This document shows, piece by piece, positions 56,602 to 64,000 of a DNA stretch of 64,000 nt. The translations under genes and the position numbers were made by a program. The notes under the pieces are model-generated. The model saw only the letters and a list, made by a program, of their open reading frames with translations, had not been told where the DNA came from and did not search any database. The DNA is from Accumulibacter sp964420975. Its GTDB lineage: Bacteria > Pseudomonadota > Gammaproteobacteria > Burkholderiales > Rhodocyclaceae. The stretch spans positions 186,001-250,000 of the forward strand of contig CAYQVH010000002.1 of NCBI GenBank assembly GCA_964420975.1. The letters run 5' to 3'. Numbering within the stretch: position 1 is the first letter of the stretch; every line of letters begins with the position of its first letter.

Positions 56602-58545
56602 CTAAGGTAATTCTTCACCCTTCGGCTCGCCGCCGGTGCGCGGTGGAATGACTCCCAGCCGGTTCTTGATCGTCTGCGGCCTGCCGTCGAACAGGGCAGC
56701 GTAATAGACGGAGTTGTTCATTACCTTCTTGACGTAATCACGCGTTTCGTTGAAGGGAATCGTTTCGGCGTAGATCGCGCCCTCGAGCGGCCGTTCGGCG
56801 CGCCAGCGGCGCGCCCGGCCGGGGCCGGCGTTGTACGCGGCCGACGCCAGTACCGGATGATTGTCGAGACTGTCGAGAACCAGCCGCATGTAGGTGGTAC
56901 CGAGCAACAGATTGAGGTCGGTATCGTTGACGCGGTTCGGCTGAAAATCCTTGAGACCGAGCTTGTTGGCGACCCATTTCGCGGTCGCCGGCATCAGCTG
57001 CATCAGGCCGGAAGCACCGACCGGCGAACGGGCGCTGGTGACAAAACGGCTCTCCTGACGCATCAGGCCATAAACCCACGCGTCGTCGAGCACCTGGTTG
57101 CGTGCCGCCGGCCGCACCTGTTCGCCGTAAGGAGCCAGATAACGCAGGGAGTAGTCGTGTTCGTTCCGCGTACGGTCGGCCGCGGCGATCGCTCGGTCGT
57201 ACATCCCGGCGCGCTGTGCGATCTCGGACGCGGCAAGCAGTTCGCGGTCACTCATCGTGCGCAGCGCGAAGTTCCACTCCTTGACGCCTTCCGCCCGCAG
57301 ACCGAGGCGGAAAAACGCCTGCGCCCGCTGCACGCCGGGATTCGCCTGCACTTGCAGTGTCTCTTCGCGCGTCGGCGCAGCCGCTCTCGGAGGCGTCATC
57401 GTCGCCTGACCCAGTTCCTCGTTGGCCAGTGTGCCGTAGAAATCCGGCTGGCCGGCGATCTTCGCGAATTGCGTATTGGCTTCTTCGACCATCCCACCGG
57501 CGCGGTAGGCTCGGCCCAGCCAATACACCCACGCCGGCTGCGACGCCAGAGATGGCGGCATGCGCTCGATCGTACTGCGCACGCTGCCCCAGTCGTGGGC
57601 GCGCAGGGCAGCACGCACTTTCCACTGCGCCACGTCGTCGGAGAGCGGAAGGTCGCCCGCCTGCCGATACCACTCCATCGCCTCCGGCAAGTGCCGCTGC
57701 GCGCCCTGATAGGCGATCTGGCTCCACGCCCAAGCCCTCTCGCCGGCAGTCAGCGAAGGCGCGATCCGTTTGAGCTGATCCGCCGCCAGCCGTGGTTCGT
57801 TACGCGCGACTCGCTGGACGGCGAGCACCGCCAGCTCGCGCTGCATGCGACTGCCCGCAAAGTCACCCGGCAGCTTGAGGAGCCACGGTAGCGGGGAGTC
57901 GATCACCGCCTGCACGACCTTCTTCTCCGGCGTCTGACTCGGCGGCAGATAATTCATGCTGTAGCTGGCTGCCGCCATCTTGTTCGCCTCGAACTGCCGC
58001 CGGATGCGCGTCCAGACCCCGTCGGCAAGCACGCGCTTGCTGACGATCAGCGCTTCGAGCACCGGATAGCACGCTTCCGGAGGTTCGAGCAGCGTCAGCC
58101 ACATGGACAGTGCTTCGTCGACCGCTTTGACGTCTCCCTGCGCGCGCCGGCTCTGTAGCCAGTAGCAGACGAGGTCCTGTTCAGGTTGCACCAAGCGCGG
58201 GTATTCGCGGTCGAACGTCGACCACTGCTGCTTTTTCCCTTGCTGACGCAACCAGTCGACCCGCAGCTTCTCGGCGACGTAGGTGTTGTCGTGCCGGATC
58301 AGGAACGCTTCGACCGCCGAACCGTCGCCGTCCTTGAGGTCGAGCATCAGCCGCCAGTAGTCGACGTAGGCTTCAAGCTCGTGACCGGCAAGCGACGTGG
58401 CAGCGCGTTCGAGTTTGCCGCGATCGCCGGCACGGTAGGCGTCTCGCGCCGCGAAAAACTGCTCGTCGCCGTTCGCCGCAAGCGCCGGCGAAGGCGACAG
58501 CATCAGCACCCCGAGCAAGGCGACGACTGCACGATAACGCTTCAT
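56602..58545 (-). CDS. slt: Soluble lytic murein transglycosylase
   Basis: 647-residue periplasmic enzyme that cleaves peptidoglycan to 1,6-anhydro-muropeptides. A signal peptide (AVVALLGVLMLSPSPALA) comes first. A long alpha-superhelical U/L domain of hairpin repeats follows, then a C-terminal SLT domain. The SLT catalytic Glu is in MRQESRFVTSARSPVGASGL, followed by MQLMPATAKWVA, and then AYNAGPGRARRW. Length and order match Slt70. Start ATG 58545 is where the signal peptide begins; the longer frame has no support. It is divergent from the cyclo-ligase gene. Confidence 0.95.
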   Translation of the reverse strand: MKRYRAVVALLGVLMLSPSPALAANGDEQFFAARDAYRAGDRGKLERAATSLAGHELEAYVDYWRLMLDLKDGDGSAVEAFLIRHDNTYVAEKLRVDWLRQQGKKQQWSTFDREYPRLVQPEQDLVCYWLQSRRAQGDVKAVDEALSMWLTLLEPPEACYPVLEALIVSKRVLADGVWTRIRRQFEANKMAAASYSMNYLPPSQTPEKKVVQAVIDSPLPWLLKLPGDFAGSRMQRELAVLAVQRVARNEPRLAADQLKRIAPSLTAGERAWAWSQIAYQGAQRHLPEAMEWYRQAGDLPLSDDVAQWKVRAALRAHDWGSVRSTIERMPPSLASQPAWVYWLGRAYRAGGMVEEANTQFAKIAGQPDFYGTLANEELGQATMTPPRAAAPTREETLQVQANPGVQRAQAFFRLGLRAEGVKEWNFALRTMSDRELLAASEIAQRAGMYDRAIAAADRTRNEHDYSLRYLAPYGEQVRPAARNQVLDDAWVYGLMRQESRFVTSARSPVGASGLMQLMPATAKWVANKLGLKDFQPNRVNDTDLNLLLGTTYMRLVLDSLDNHPVLASAAYNAGPGRARRWRAERPLEGAIYAETIPFNETRDYVKKVMNNSVYYAALFDGRPQTIKNRLGVIPPRTGGEPKGEELP

Positions 58546-58588
58546 GCTAAGCTGAACTCCCGGAAAAAGCGGGGTTCGAGGATAGCAC

Positions 58589-59209
58589 ATGGCCACTGCG
58601 TTGACGCCGGCTGACGCTGTTGTGCGTTCCGTCGCCAGTAACGGCAAGCGGCACGCGCTGCGTCGCGAACTGATCGCCAGACGCCTCGCCATGTCGACCG
58701 ACGAATGGTCCGCAGGCTGCGTCCGCGTGCGTACCCATCTGGCTGCCGGCCTGCCCGAACTGGCGACGATGATGGTTGCTTTCTGCTGGCCACAGAAACA
58801 CGAACCCGACCTGAGACCGCTGATCGAGACCTGGATCCGCGCCCGGCAGCCAGGCTTCGCCGCCCTCTTGCCGGTGGTGGTCGGGACCAGGCAGCCGCTC
58901 GCCTTCCGCGCCTGGACCCCGCAAACGCCGATGACGATCGATCGCTACGGCATCCCGACGCCGGCAGCCGGTGATTTCGTTTTCCCGCAGGCCATCCTGC
59001 TGCCGGTCAACGGTTTCGACGCCGCCGGCCATCGGATTGGCTACGGCGGCGGCTATTTCGACCGCACGCTGGCGTCACTTCAGCCGCGCCCGCTGGCGAT
59101 CGGCGTCGGCTTCGAACTGGCTCGCCTGGACTCGATCGAACCCGAATCGCACGATCAGCGGCTGGAATGGATCGTCACCGAAGAAGGGGTTTTCCGCACG
59201 CTTGGCTAG
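58589..59209 (+). CDS. 5-formyltetrahydrofolate cyclo-ligase
   Basis: 206-residue MTHFS (YgfA) family enzyme: ATP-dependent conversion of 5-formyl-THF to 5,10-methenyl-THF, recycling a folate storage form. Seen are the N-terminal GKRHALRRELIARRLAMS (phosphate-binding Lys/Arg), a VAFCWPQKHEPDLRPLI segment, ILLPVNGFDAAGHRIGYGGG and YFDRTLA with the Gly-rich ATP loop. Start ATG 58589 lies 43 bases from the divergent slt start. Convergent with the reductase gene. Confidence 0.93.
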   Translation: MATALTPADAVVRSVASNGKRHALRRELIARRLAMSTDEWSAGCVRVRTHLAAGLPELATMMVAFCWPQKHEPDLRPLIETWIRARQPGFAALLPVVVGTRQPLAFRAWTPQTPMTIDRYGIPTPAAGDFVFPQAILLPVNGFDAAGHRIGYGGGYFDRTLASLQPRPLAIGVGFELARLDSIEPESHDQRLEWIVTEEGVFRTLG

Positions 59210-59253
59210 TGATGTGTTTGGCAGCGTACCCGCCTGACTCTTTTTCCAGAGGT

Positions 59254-60357
59254 TCAACAATGAGCCACGATGAGATCGCCGCGTGCGGCGCAGATGCAGG
59301 GCAGAAACTCGTCTTCGGCCAGCGCGACGCCGGGGCTGACAAGGCAGCGAACTTCGCCTGCCAGCAGACGCATTCGGCATTCGCCGCAGGTCCCGGCACG
59401 GCAGTTGGACGCCGGAGCCAGTCGGTGGGCCTCCAGCGTCGCCATCAGTGTCGGCTCGCCGGACGTCACGACGTCGGTCGTTCGGCCATCCCTGACGACA
59501 CGCAGCCGCTGACCGCAGGTGCCGCCCGCATCCACACCGAACGCTTCCCAACGGACTTGCCCCGGCGCGATCCCGGCGGCGGTGAGTCCTTCACGCAGTG
59601 ATTCCATCATCGGCAGGCTGGCGCACAGGTAGAAGAGGGCCTCGCCGGGGGAGGCTCCGGCAGCTGCGAGGGATCGAGTGATGTGGTCGGCATCGATTCG
59701 ACGGCAGGGCAGGGGCCAGACGGGGTCCGGCTGCGAAACGCTTGGCCGGTATTGGATCGCCGGATGGCCTTGGGCCAGCCACTCGAACTCCTCGCGATAG
59801 AGAAGTTCGCCGGCGCTGCGGGCGGCGTGGAACAGAAATACGGGGTTGGCGGTATCGGCTGTCAGTCTGGCATGCAGCATCGCCCGCATTGGCGTAATGC
59901 CGATACCGCCGGCGATCAGCACCAATGGCTGGCGCCATCTGATGTCCAGTGCGAAGTCGCCTTTTGGCGGGTAGACGACGACCTGCGTTCCGACGGTCAG
60001 CTGATCCCAGACCCAGCGCGACACGGCGCCCTTCTCCTCGCGTTTGATTCCGAGTTCGTAGGCACGCGGTGACGGCTTCCACGCCGCCAGCGAGTAGGCC
60101 CTCTGCAGCGTCTCGCCGTTGGCTCCGGCCGGCACCTGCAAACCGAGGTGCTGTCCGGCGCGGAATGCCGGCAGGCGTCGGCCGCGCGGATCGGCCAGTG
60201 TCAGCCGCACAAGGTGGCCTGGGTGTTCGGCGCGCGCCGTGACGATCAGCGACCACGGTCGCGCGGCAGCTTCCCGTCGTCGTCGCGCCAGGAGTGTGTA
60301 ACCCCCGTCGGCGAGCAGCGCGACGATCAAGCCGATGGCCGCCAGCGACAAGAGCAA
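59254..60357 (-). CDS. FAD/NAD(P)H and 2Fe-2S ferredoxin-type reductase, membrane-anchored
   Basis: 367 residues. One N-terminal membrane helix (LLSLAAIGLIVALLADGGYTLL) is followed by a ferredoxin-NADP-reductase module with FAD (RAYSLAAWKPS) and pyridine-nucleotide sites (LIAGGIGITPMRAML). A plant-type 2Fe-2S domain at the C-terminus has cysteines C319, C324, C327 and C356. It would pass electrons from NAD(P)H through FAD and the cluster. It follows the PepSY gene and a TonB-dependent receptor on the same strand. This suggests reductive iron release from a siderophore, by context only. Confidence 0.88.
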   Translation of the reverse strand: MLLSLAAIGLIVALLADGGYTLLARRRREAAARPWSLIVTARAEHPGHLVRLTLADPRGRRLPAFRAGQHLGLQVPAGANGETLQRAYSLAAWKPSPRAYELGIKREEKGAVSRWVWDQLTVGTQVVVYPPKGDFALDIRWRQPLVLIAGGIGITPMRAMLHARLTADTANPVFLFHAARSAGELLYREEFEWLAQGHPAIQYRPSVSQPDPVWPLPCRRIDADHITRSLAAAGASPGEALFYLCASLPMMESLREGLTAAGIAPGQVRWEAFGVDAGGTCGQRLRVVRDGRTTDVVTSGEPTLMATLEAHRLAPASNCRAGTCGECRMRLLAGEVRCLVSPGVALAEDEFLPCICAARGDLIVAHC

Positions 60358-60396
60358 GAAAGCGATGATCCTCCCCTTGCTTACCGACGTCCCATT

Positions 60397-61140
60397 TCAG
60401 GAAGCGCACAGTGCGGCCTTGCGTCGTTCGGCGCGCCACCAGCAGTACACGCCGGTGAGCGCGAGCAGGAGCAGCGCGATGCCGACCAGGTCGATCCAGA
60501 TCCACTCGCCTTCCTTGCCGAAAAAGGCTTTGCCGGTATGCAGGTCCATGATCACCTTGCCGAGCGTGATCGTTTCGCCGTGCACGTCTGCCTCGATGGA
60601 GAGCGTCGTCAGTGCTGCCGACAGCGGCGCGTCGGGCTGCCAGTCGCGTCCGTCGGTGCTGGTCAGCAGGCCCTGTTCCTTGATCGCAATGACGACGCTG
60701 CCGTCGGGCCGGGTGGTGACATTCCATGCGTCACCCTTGTAAAGGCGCTGCCAATCGCCTTTCCGCTCGTGCCAGACGCCGTTCTTGGTCGCGGCGACAA
60801 CGCTCCCCCATCCCGCCTCGGCAAGGGAGCGCACTTGCACCCCGGCGAGCGCCTCGACCGCGACCAGTCGTTTGCCGTCGAGCCGGTACAGGCCGCCGGT
60901 GGTGCCAATCCAGGTCTCGCCTGCGGTAGTCGTTAGCGTGGCGCGAGCCTCATGGCGCGGCGGCATTAGCCGCTCGCCACGATAGCCGGGCAGCCACCCT
61001 GCTGGCACCCGAAGGTCCTCGGTGCCGAGACGCTGCTTGTGTGCGATGAATACCGCCGTTGCGGCGACGATGAAGATTGGCACGGCGAGGAGGGTGCCGA
61101 GCCAGACGTGCCAGCTACGGCTGTGAAGAGCAATGGACAT
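60397..61140 (-). CDS. PepSY-associated membrane protein
   Basis: 247 residues with one helix at each end (VWLGTLLAVPIFIVAATAVFI and WIDLVGIALLLLALTGVYCWW). Between them is a periplasmic domain with repeated short strands (WIGTTGGLYRLDG, VVAATKNGVWHERKG, VIAIKEQGLLTSTDGRDW) resembling PepSY-TM and beta-propeller-like sensor repeats. The pattern IMDLHTGKAFFGKEG matches the PepSY_TM end. ATG 61140 starts the first helix. It sits between a receptor gene (8 bases) and the reductase, so it is probably part of a metal or siderophore reduction unit. Confidence 0.78.
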   Translation of the reverse strand: MSIALHSRSWHVWLGTLLAVPIFIVAATAVFIAHKQRLGTEDLRVPAGWLPGYRGERLMPPRHEARATLTTTAGETWIGTTGGLYRLDGKRLVAVEALAGVQVRSLAEAGWGSVVAATKNGVWHERKGDWQRLYKGDAWNVTTRPDGSVVIAIKEQGLLTSTDGRDWQPDAPLSAALTTLSIEADVHGETITLGKVIMDLHTGKAFFGKEGEWIWIDLVGIALLLLALTGVYCWWRAERRKAALCAS

Positions 61141-61148
61141 GGTTTTTC

Positions 61149-63020
61149 CTAGAAACGGCTCTCGAAGGTCAGATAAATCGTCGGTTTCGAGCTTTCGGTC
61201 TTGCTTTCCCAACTGCTGAAGCTGCCGTCAGCGTTGTATTTCCGCGTGGCTTCGTCTTTGTCGATGGCGAGCACGTTCTTGGCAATCAGGCGAACTTCTG
61301 CGGCAGCGCTGAATGACTTCTGAAGGTACAGATCGAGCAGCTTGGCCTGGTTGCGCTTCTTCAGTTCTCGCTTGCCGTCGCCGTCGATGCTGTCCGTGGT
61401 GAACTCGGGGGTGTGGTTGATGCTGAACCCGGCTGACCAGCGACCGGGGAGGTACGCCCAGTCGAGGCCCAGCGTCGTGATTCTGGGGGGCAGGTCCTTG
61501 ACGTCGCTTTCGCCTCCGACGTTGCGGTTTCTCACCTTGCCGCGCAGTTAGGAATGATTGCCGTTAAGGGTCAGCTGATGCGCTCCCTGGCGCACGACCG
61601 GAACGCGCCAATCGAGTTCTGCACCGTAGAACCGCGCATCGCCGGCATTGTAGGGGCGCTCGACGTAGCGAGTGCCTTCCAGTCGGGTCATCTTCTCAAT
61701 AACGTCCTTGACGTCGCGGTGATAGAAGTTGATGCCAACCACGCCGCGATTGCCCCAGAAGAACTTTTCGACGCCAATCTCGCTGCCCAGGGCGCGTTCG
61801 GGCCTGAGTTCGGGGTTGCCGCCTTTGTCCGGGTTGGTGATCGAATTGGTGCCACTGGCCAGTGTCACCATCGGGTTAAGGTCATCGAACTTCGGCATTC
61901 GCAAGGTCTGGGCGATGCTGGTGCGCAGGTTCAGCGTGTCGGTTATTGCCCAGCGATACGCCAGGGAGGGATTCGGTGACGCTTCGTCGGCTTTTCTGGT
62001 GAGTCCGGCGCGGTCGGTGGCATCGCGCTTGACCTGTTCATACCGGATGCCCGGCGTCAGCCAGTGGTTCCGGGCGACGAGCCATTCGCTCTGTAGGTAG
62101 ATTGCCAGCTTCGTCTCGTCGATCTGGTAGACGTCGTTGGCGCCAGGGGCTGCCGGTGTCAGCGGCGAGGTCGCATTGTTCGCACTCAGCGTCTTTTTCC
62201 GCTTGTCGTAGTCCGTGAAGGCTCCCTGTACGCCCGCTTTGACGACGTGGTCGCCAAGTGGAATAACGACGCCGGCGCCGACATACCGGGTGTCCTCCCT
62301 GGTGCGTTCGTCTTCGTTCGTGCGCTTGGTGACGACGCCCACGCGATTGCGTTCTACCGAATACTTGTCCTTGTCCTCGCGCCCCTGCTGGAATCCGCCG
62401 TTGGCGTACCAGTTGCCCCAGCTCGCCAGCCCTTCGTAACGTCCGGCAAAACGACCGATCAAGTCTGTCTTGTCCTCGTCGGTCGTCGTCAGCTTGGTAA
62501 CGACGCCCGAGGCGTCGCGCGATACGGAGTCTTCATCCTTGTTTTCATGGCCGGACGAGACAAAAGGGGTCAGCACGAGTTTGTCGTGCCCGAGCTTCCA
62601 GGTGATCTGCGGCGAGAGAAGCCTTTCCCCTTTTTTTACCGGCTTCGGTTTGTGCTCGGTGCCAGTGACCGCTCCCGACGCGTTAACCGTGGTCTTGTCT
62701 TCGACCACGTCTTCCGCACCCTGTGTGTAAGACGCTGCCAACACGACATCCACTTGGTCGTTGCTGAATCCGTGCTGGGCGACGACGTCGCCGACATTGA
62801 GGCGGCCATTCTTCCCCCAGGCCGCACGCAGGCGCGTTACGTCGTCCGCCCGGTTCTTCAGCACGATATTGACGATTCCGCCGATCCCGCCAGCGTCATA
62901 CTCGGCAGTGGGATTGCGGATGATCTCGATGCGCTCGATCATGTCGGCAGGCAGACGGTCCACCTGCATCTGCCGCTCCTGCTTGGCGCTCGGTGCCGGC
63001 TCGCCGTTGATCAGGACGCG
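61149..63020 (-). pseudogene. TonB-dependent receptor, 5'-truncated with an in-frame stop
   Basis: Outer-membrane receptor beta-barrel. The plug domain is visible (LINGEPAPSAKQERQMQVDR, IERIEIIRNPTAEYDAGGIG), followed by many barrel strands and the C-terminal TIYLTFESRF ending in Phe. Two lesions exist. A TAA codon at 61550-61548 interrupts an otherwise continuous frame (LTLNGNHS-stop-LRGKVRNRNVGG). The signal peptide, TonB box and first part of the plug are missing: the frame starts abruptly at RVLINGEP, next to a stop at 63023-63021. It belongs to the FepA/catecholate-like class by the plug motif. Not functional as read. Confidence 0.85.
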
Positions 63021-63344
63021 TTAGTGTGACAACGAGACTCAGGGACTCTTCAGCGTTCAGACGACGAAGAGGCCGAACCCGGTCGTTCGTAACGTGTTCG
63101 AGGAACTGGAGGTCAAGCCGATCAAGGGCGGCAGAGAGACCGCTCACGGCCTACCGTATGGCCGCACCTTTCGACGTCGTGAGCTTCCCTGCCACGGAAA
63201 ACGGCAGCACTCGATGTTGGGGAAGCAGTCGCCGGCGCAGTTTCCGGAAAATTGGATCAGCGAGCGGCTTGCGGGAAAACGGGTCGTATGCAGCCGGCTC
63301 CTGGCAGCGTGTCGGACTACTTGAGCGAGCGAGGTTCAGACCGC
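63021..63344. other. Region replacing the 5' end of the receptor gene
   Basis: About 320 bases where the receptor signal peptide should be. A plus-strand frame (MFEELEVKPIKGGRETAHG and on) is open, but I recognise no family. It may be a foreign fragment at a deletion or rearrangement junction. Confidence 0.4.
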
Positions 63345-63953
63345 CTAGCGGCGCTTCCGCCCGTTGATCATCGCCCGCACGAGGTTTTCGCGGTGCAACA
63401 AGCTTTCCCAAACGACGCCCAGCACGTGGCCGGCGATCAGCAACACGGTGAAGTGCGTCGCCGTTTCGTGGGTTTCTTCCAGAAGGTGAATCAGATCGTC
63501 GTCGCTAGCCAGAAGCCACGCCGCGAGCGGGCCCAGTCCCTGGTCGGCCGCATAAAGCGCCACTCCACTGACCACCGTTGACGCGAGTCCGAGCAGCAGC
63601 AGGACGATCATCGCCCCGCCAGCCGGATTGTGTCCGAGGTAACGCCGGGCGCGCAGGAGAAGAACGTCTTTGACGTAAGCCACAACCACTCCCGGACCCT
63701 GTACAAAGTCGGCGAAGCGCGCATGGCGTGGCCCGAGAAAACCCCAGGCGACGCGAAACAGCAACAGGCCACCGATCAAATACCCGGCCCAGACGTGCAC
63801 CGCTTGCAGCCACTCGCCGTCGAACCGGCTTTGCAGCGCTTCGAGGGCGTCACCCTCGGTGAAGTAGGCAAGACAAAAACTGGCCAACAGGAGCCAGTGA
63901 AACAGGCGGAGCAGCGGGTCCCATACGGCGACGTCGTGGTTAGGAGGGTTCAT
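63345..63953 (-). CDS. b-type cytochrome (cytochrome b561/b6 domain)
   Basis: 202-residue inner-membrane cytochrome of the Ni-hydrogenase/cytb561 type. Four helices are visible, with heme-ligand histidines in the segments RLFHWLLLASFCLAYF, LQAVHVWAGYLIGGLLLF, and a C-terminal THFTVLLIAGHVLGVVW. The conserved VWDPLLRLFHW start and GPRHARFADFVQGP loop are present. It would pass electrons between the quinone pool and a periplasmic partner; the partner is unknown. Start ATG 63953 is preferred since 11 extra upstream codons look unconserved. The gene is complete, about 50 bases from the window edge. Confidence 0.88.
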   Translation of the reverse strand: MNPPNHDVAVWDPLLRLFHWLLLASFCLAYFTEGDALEALQSRFDGEWLQAVHVWAGYLIGGLLLFRVAWGFLGPRHARFADFVQGPGVVVAYVKDVLLLRARRYLGHNPAGGAMIVLLLLGLASTVVSGVALYAADQGLGPLAAWLLASDDDLIHLLEETHETATHFTVLLIAGHVLGVVWESLLHRENLVRAMINGRKRR

Positions 63954-64000
63954 TCTCGTCACAGGGCAGGGGAGGGGCCGTTTCACGGCGGCCCCTATGG

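Noticed and set aside
63026..63367. Plus-strand frames at the receptor truncation junction
   Set aside because: One is Arg/Ser-rich shadow and the other has no family resemblance. Reported only as an unexplained region.

Overview
The window looks like chromosomal DNA of a GC-rich betaproteobacterium, most likely Rhodocyclales and possibly 'Candidatus Accumulibacter' or a relative. This rests on gene content (glnA with ntrBC, a glycogen-turnover cluster, an Mrp antiporter) and on an Azoarcus-type group I intron in tRNA-Ile(CAU). It is inference by eye; no database was searched.

1-18 kb is ordinary core metabolism. On the plus strand are alaS, a threonine aldolase and a zinc-ribbon Nudix hydrolase. 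On the minus strand are cobQ, a DUF350 membrane protein, coaX, birA, ntrC, ntrB, a DUF4124 protein and glnA. glnA has a recognisable sigma-54 promoter and an upstream NtrC-type palindrome, so the regulator pair and its classical target sit side by side. Divergent to glnA are a rhodanese, nadA, a family 2 glycosyltransferase and hslO (Hsp33). This Hsp33 has lost two of the four zinc/redox cysteines. A GlcD-like flavoprotein runs the other way.

18-26 kb is a tight plus-strand carbohydrate cluster: glucokinase, glgP, glgB and glgX, with glgP/glgB and glgB/glgX overlapping. 26-35 kb is a long minus-strand run: a small exported protein, a membrane-anchored GH3 (NagZ-like) enzyme, creD, creC without creB, an exported caspase-fold protein, an orphan ParA, a carboxylesterase and an isocitrate/isopropylmalate dehydrogenase family enzyme.

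35.4-45.2 kb is the accessory part. It opens with a tRNA-Ile(CAU) gene split by a 250-nt ORF-less group I intron. Then come an exported DUF2252-like kinase-fold protein, a three-gene recombinase module (DUF2924, a broken serine recombinase, an HTH-like protein), about 0.8 kb without genes, an IetAS-like AAA ATPase plus subtilisin-like protease pair, and a decayed IS4-family transposase. The protease gene is cut into three overlapping ORFs. Both frame changes fall on almost the same 11-mer, TCGAG(A/G)TATGC.

45.2-64 kb returns to chromosomal genes. An mrpA(B)CDEFG operon is followed by a CBS/DUF294 signalling protein, a DUF2760-Hsp70 pair, an NDUFA9-like protein, a lytic transglycosylase and a 5-formyl-THF cyclo-ligase. 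The window ends with what looks like a decaying iron-uptake locus: a ferredoxin-type reductase, a PepSY protein, a TonB-dependent receptor with an in-frame stop and no 5' end, and a b-type cytochrome.

The most noteworthy items are the intron-split tRNA with its unusual insertion point, the frame-broken IetAS pair with its repeated frame-switch motif, and the Hsp33 without a full cysteine switch.
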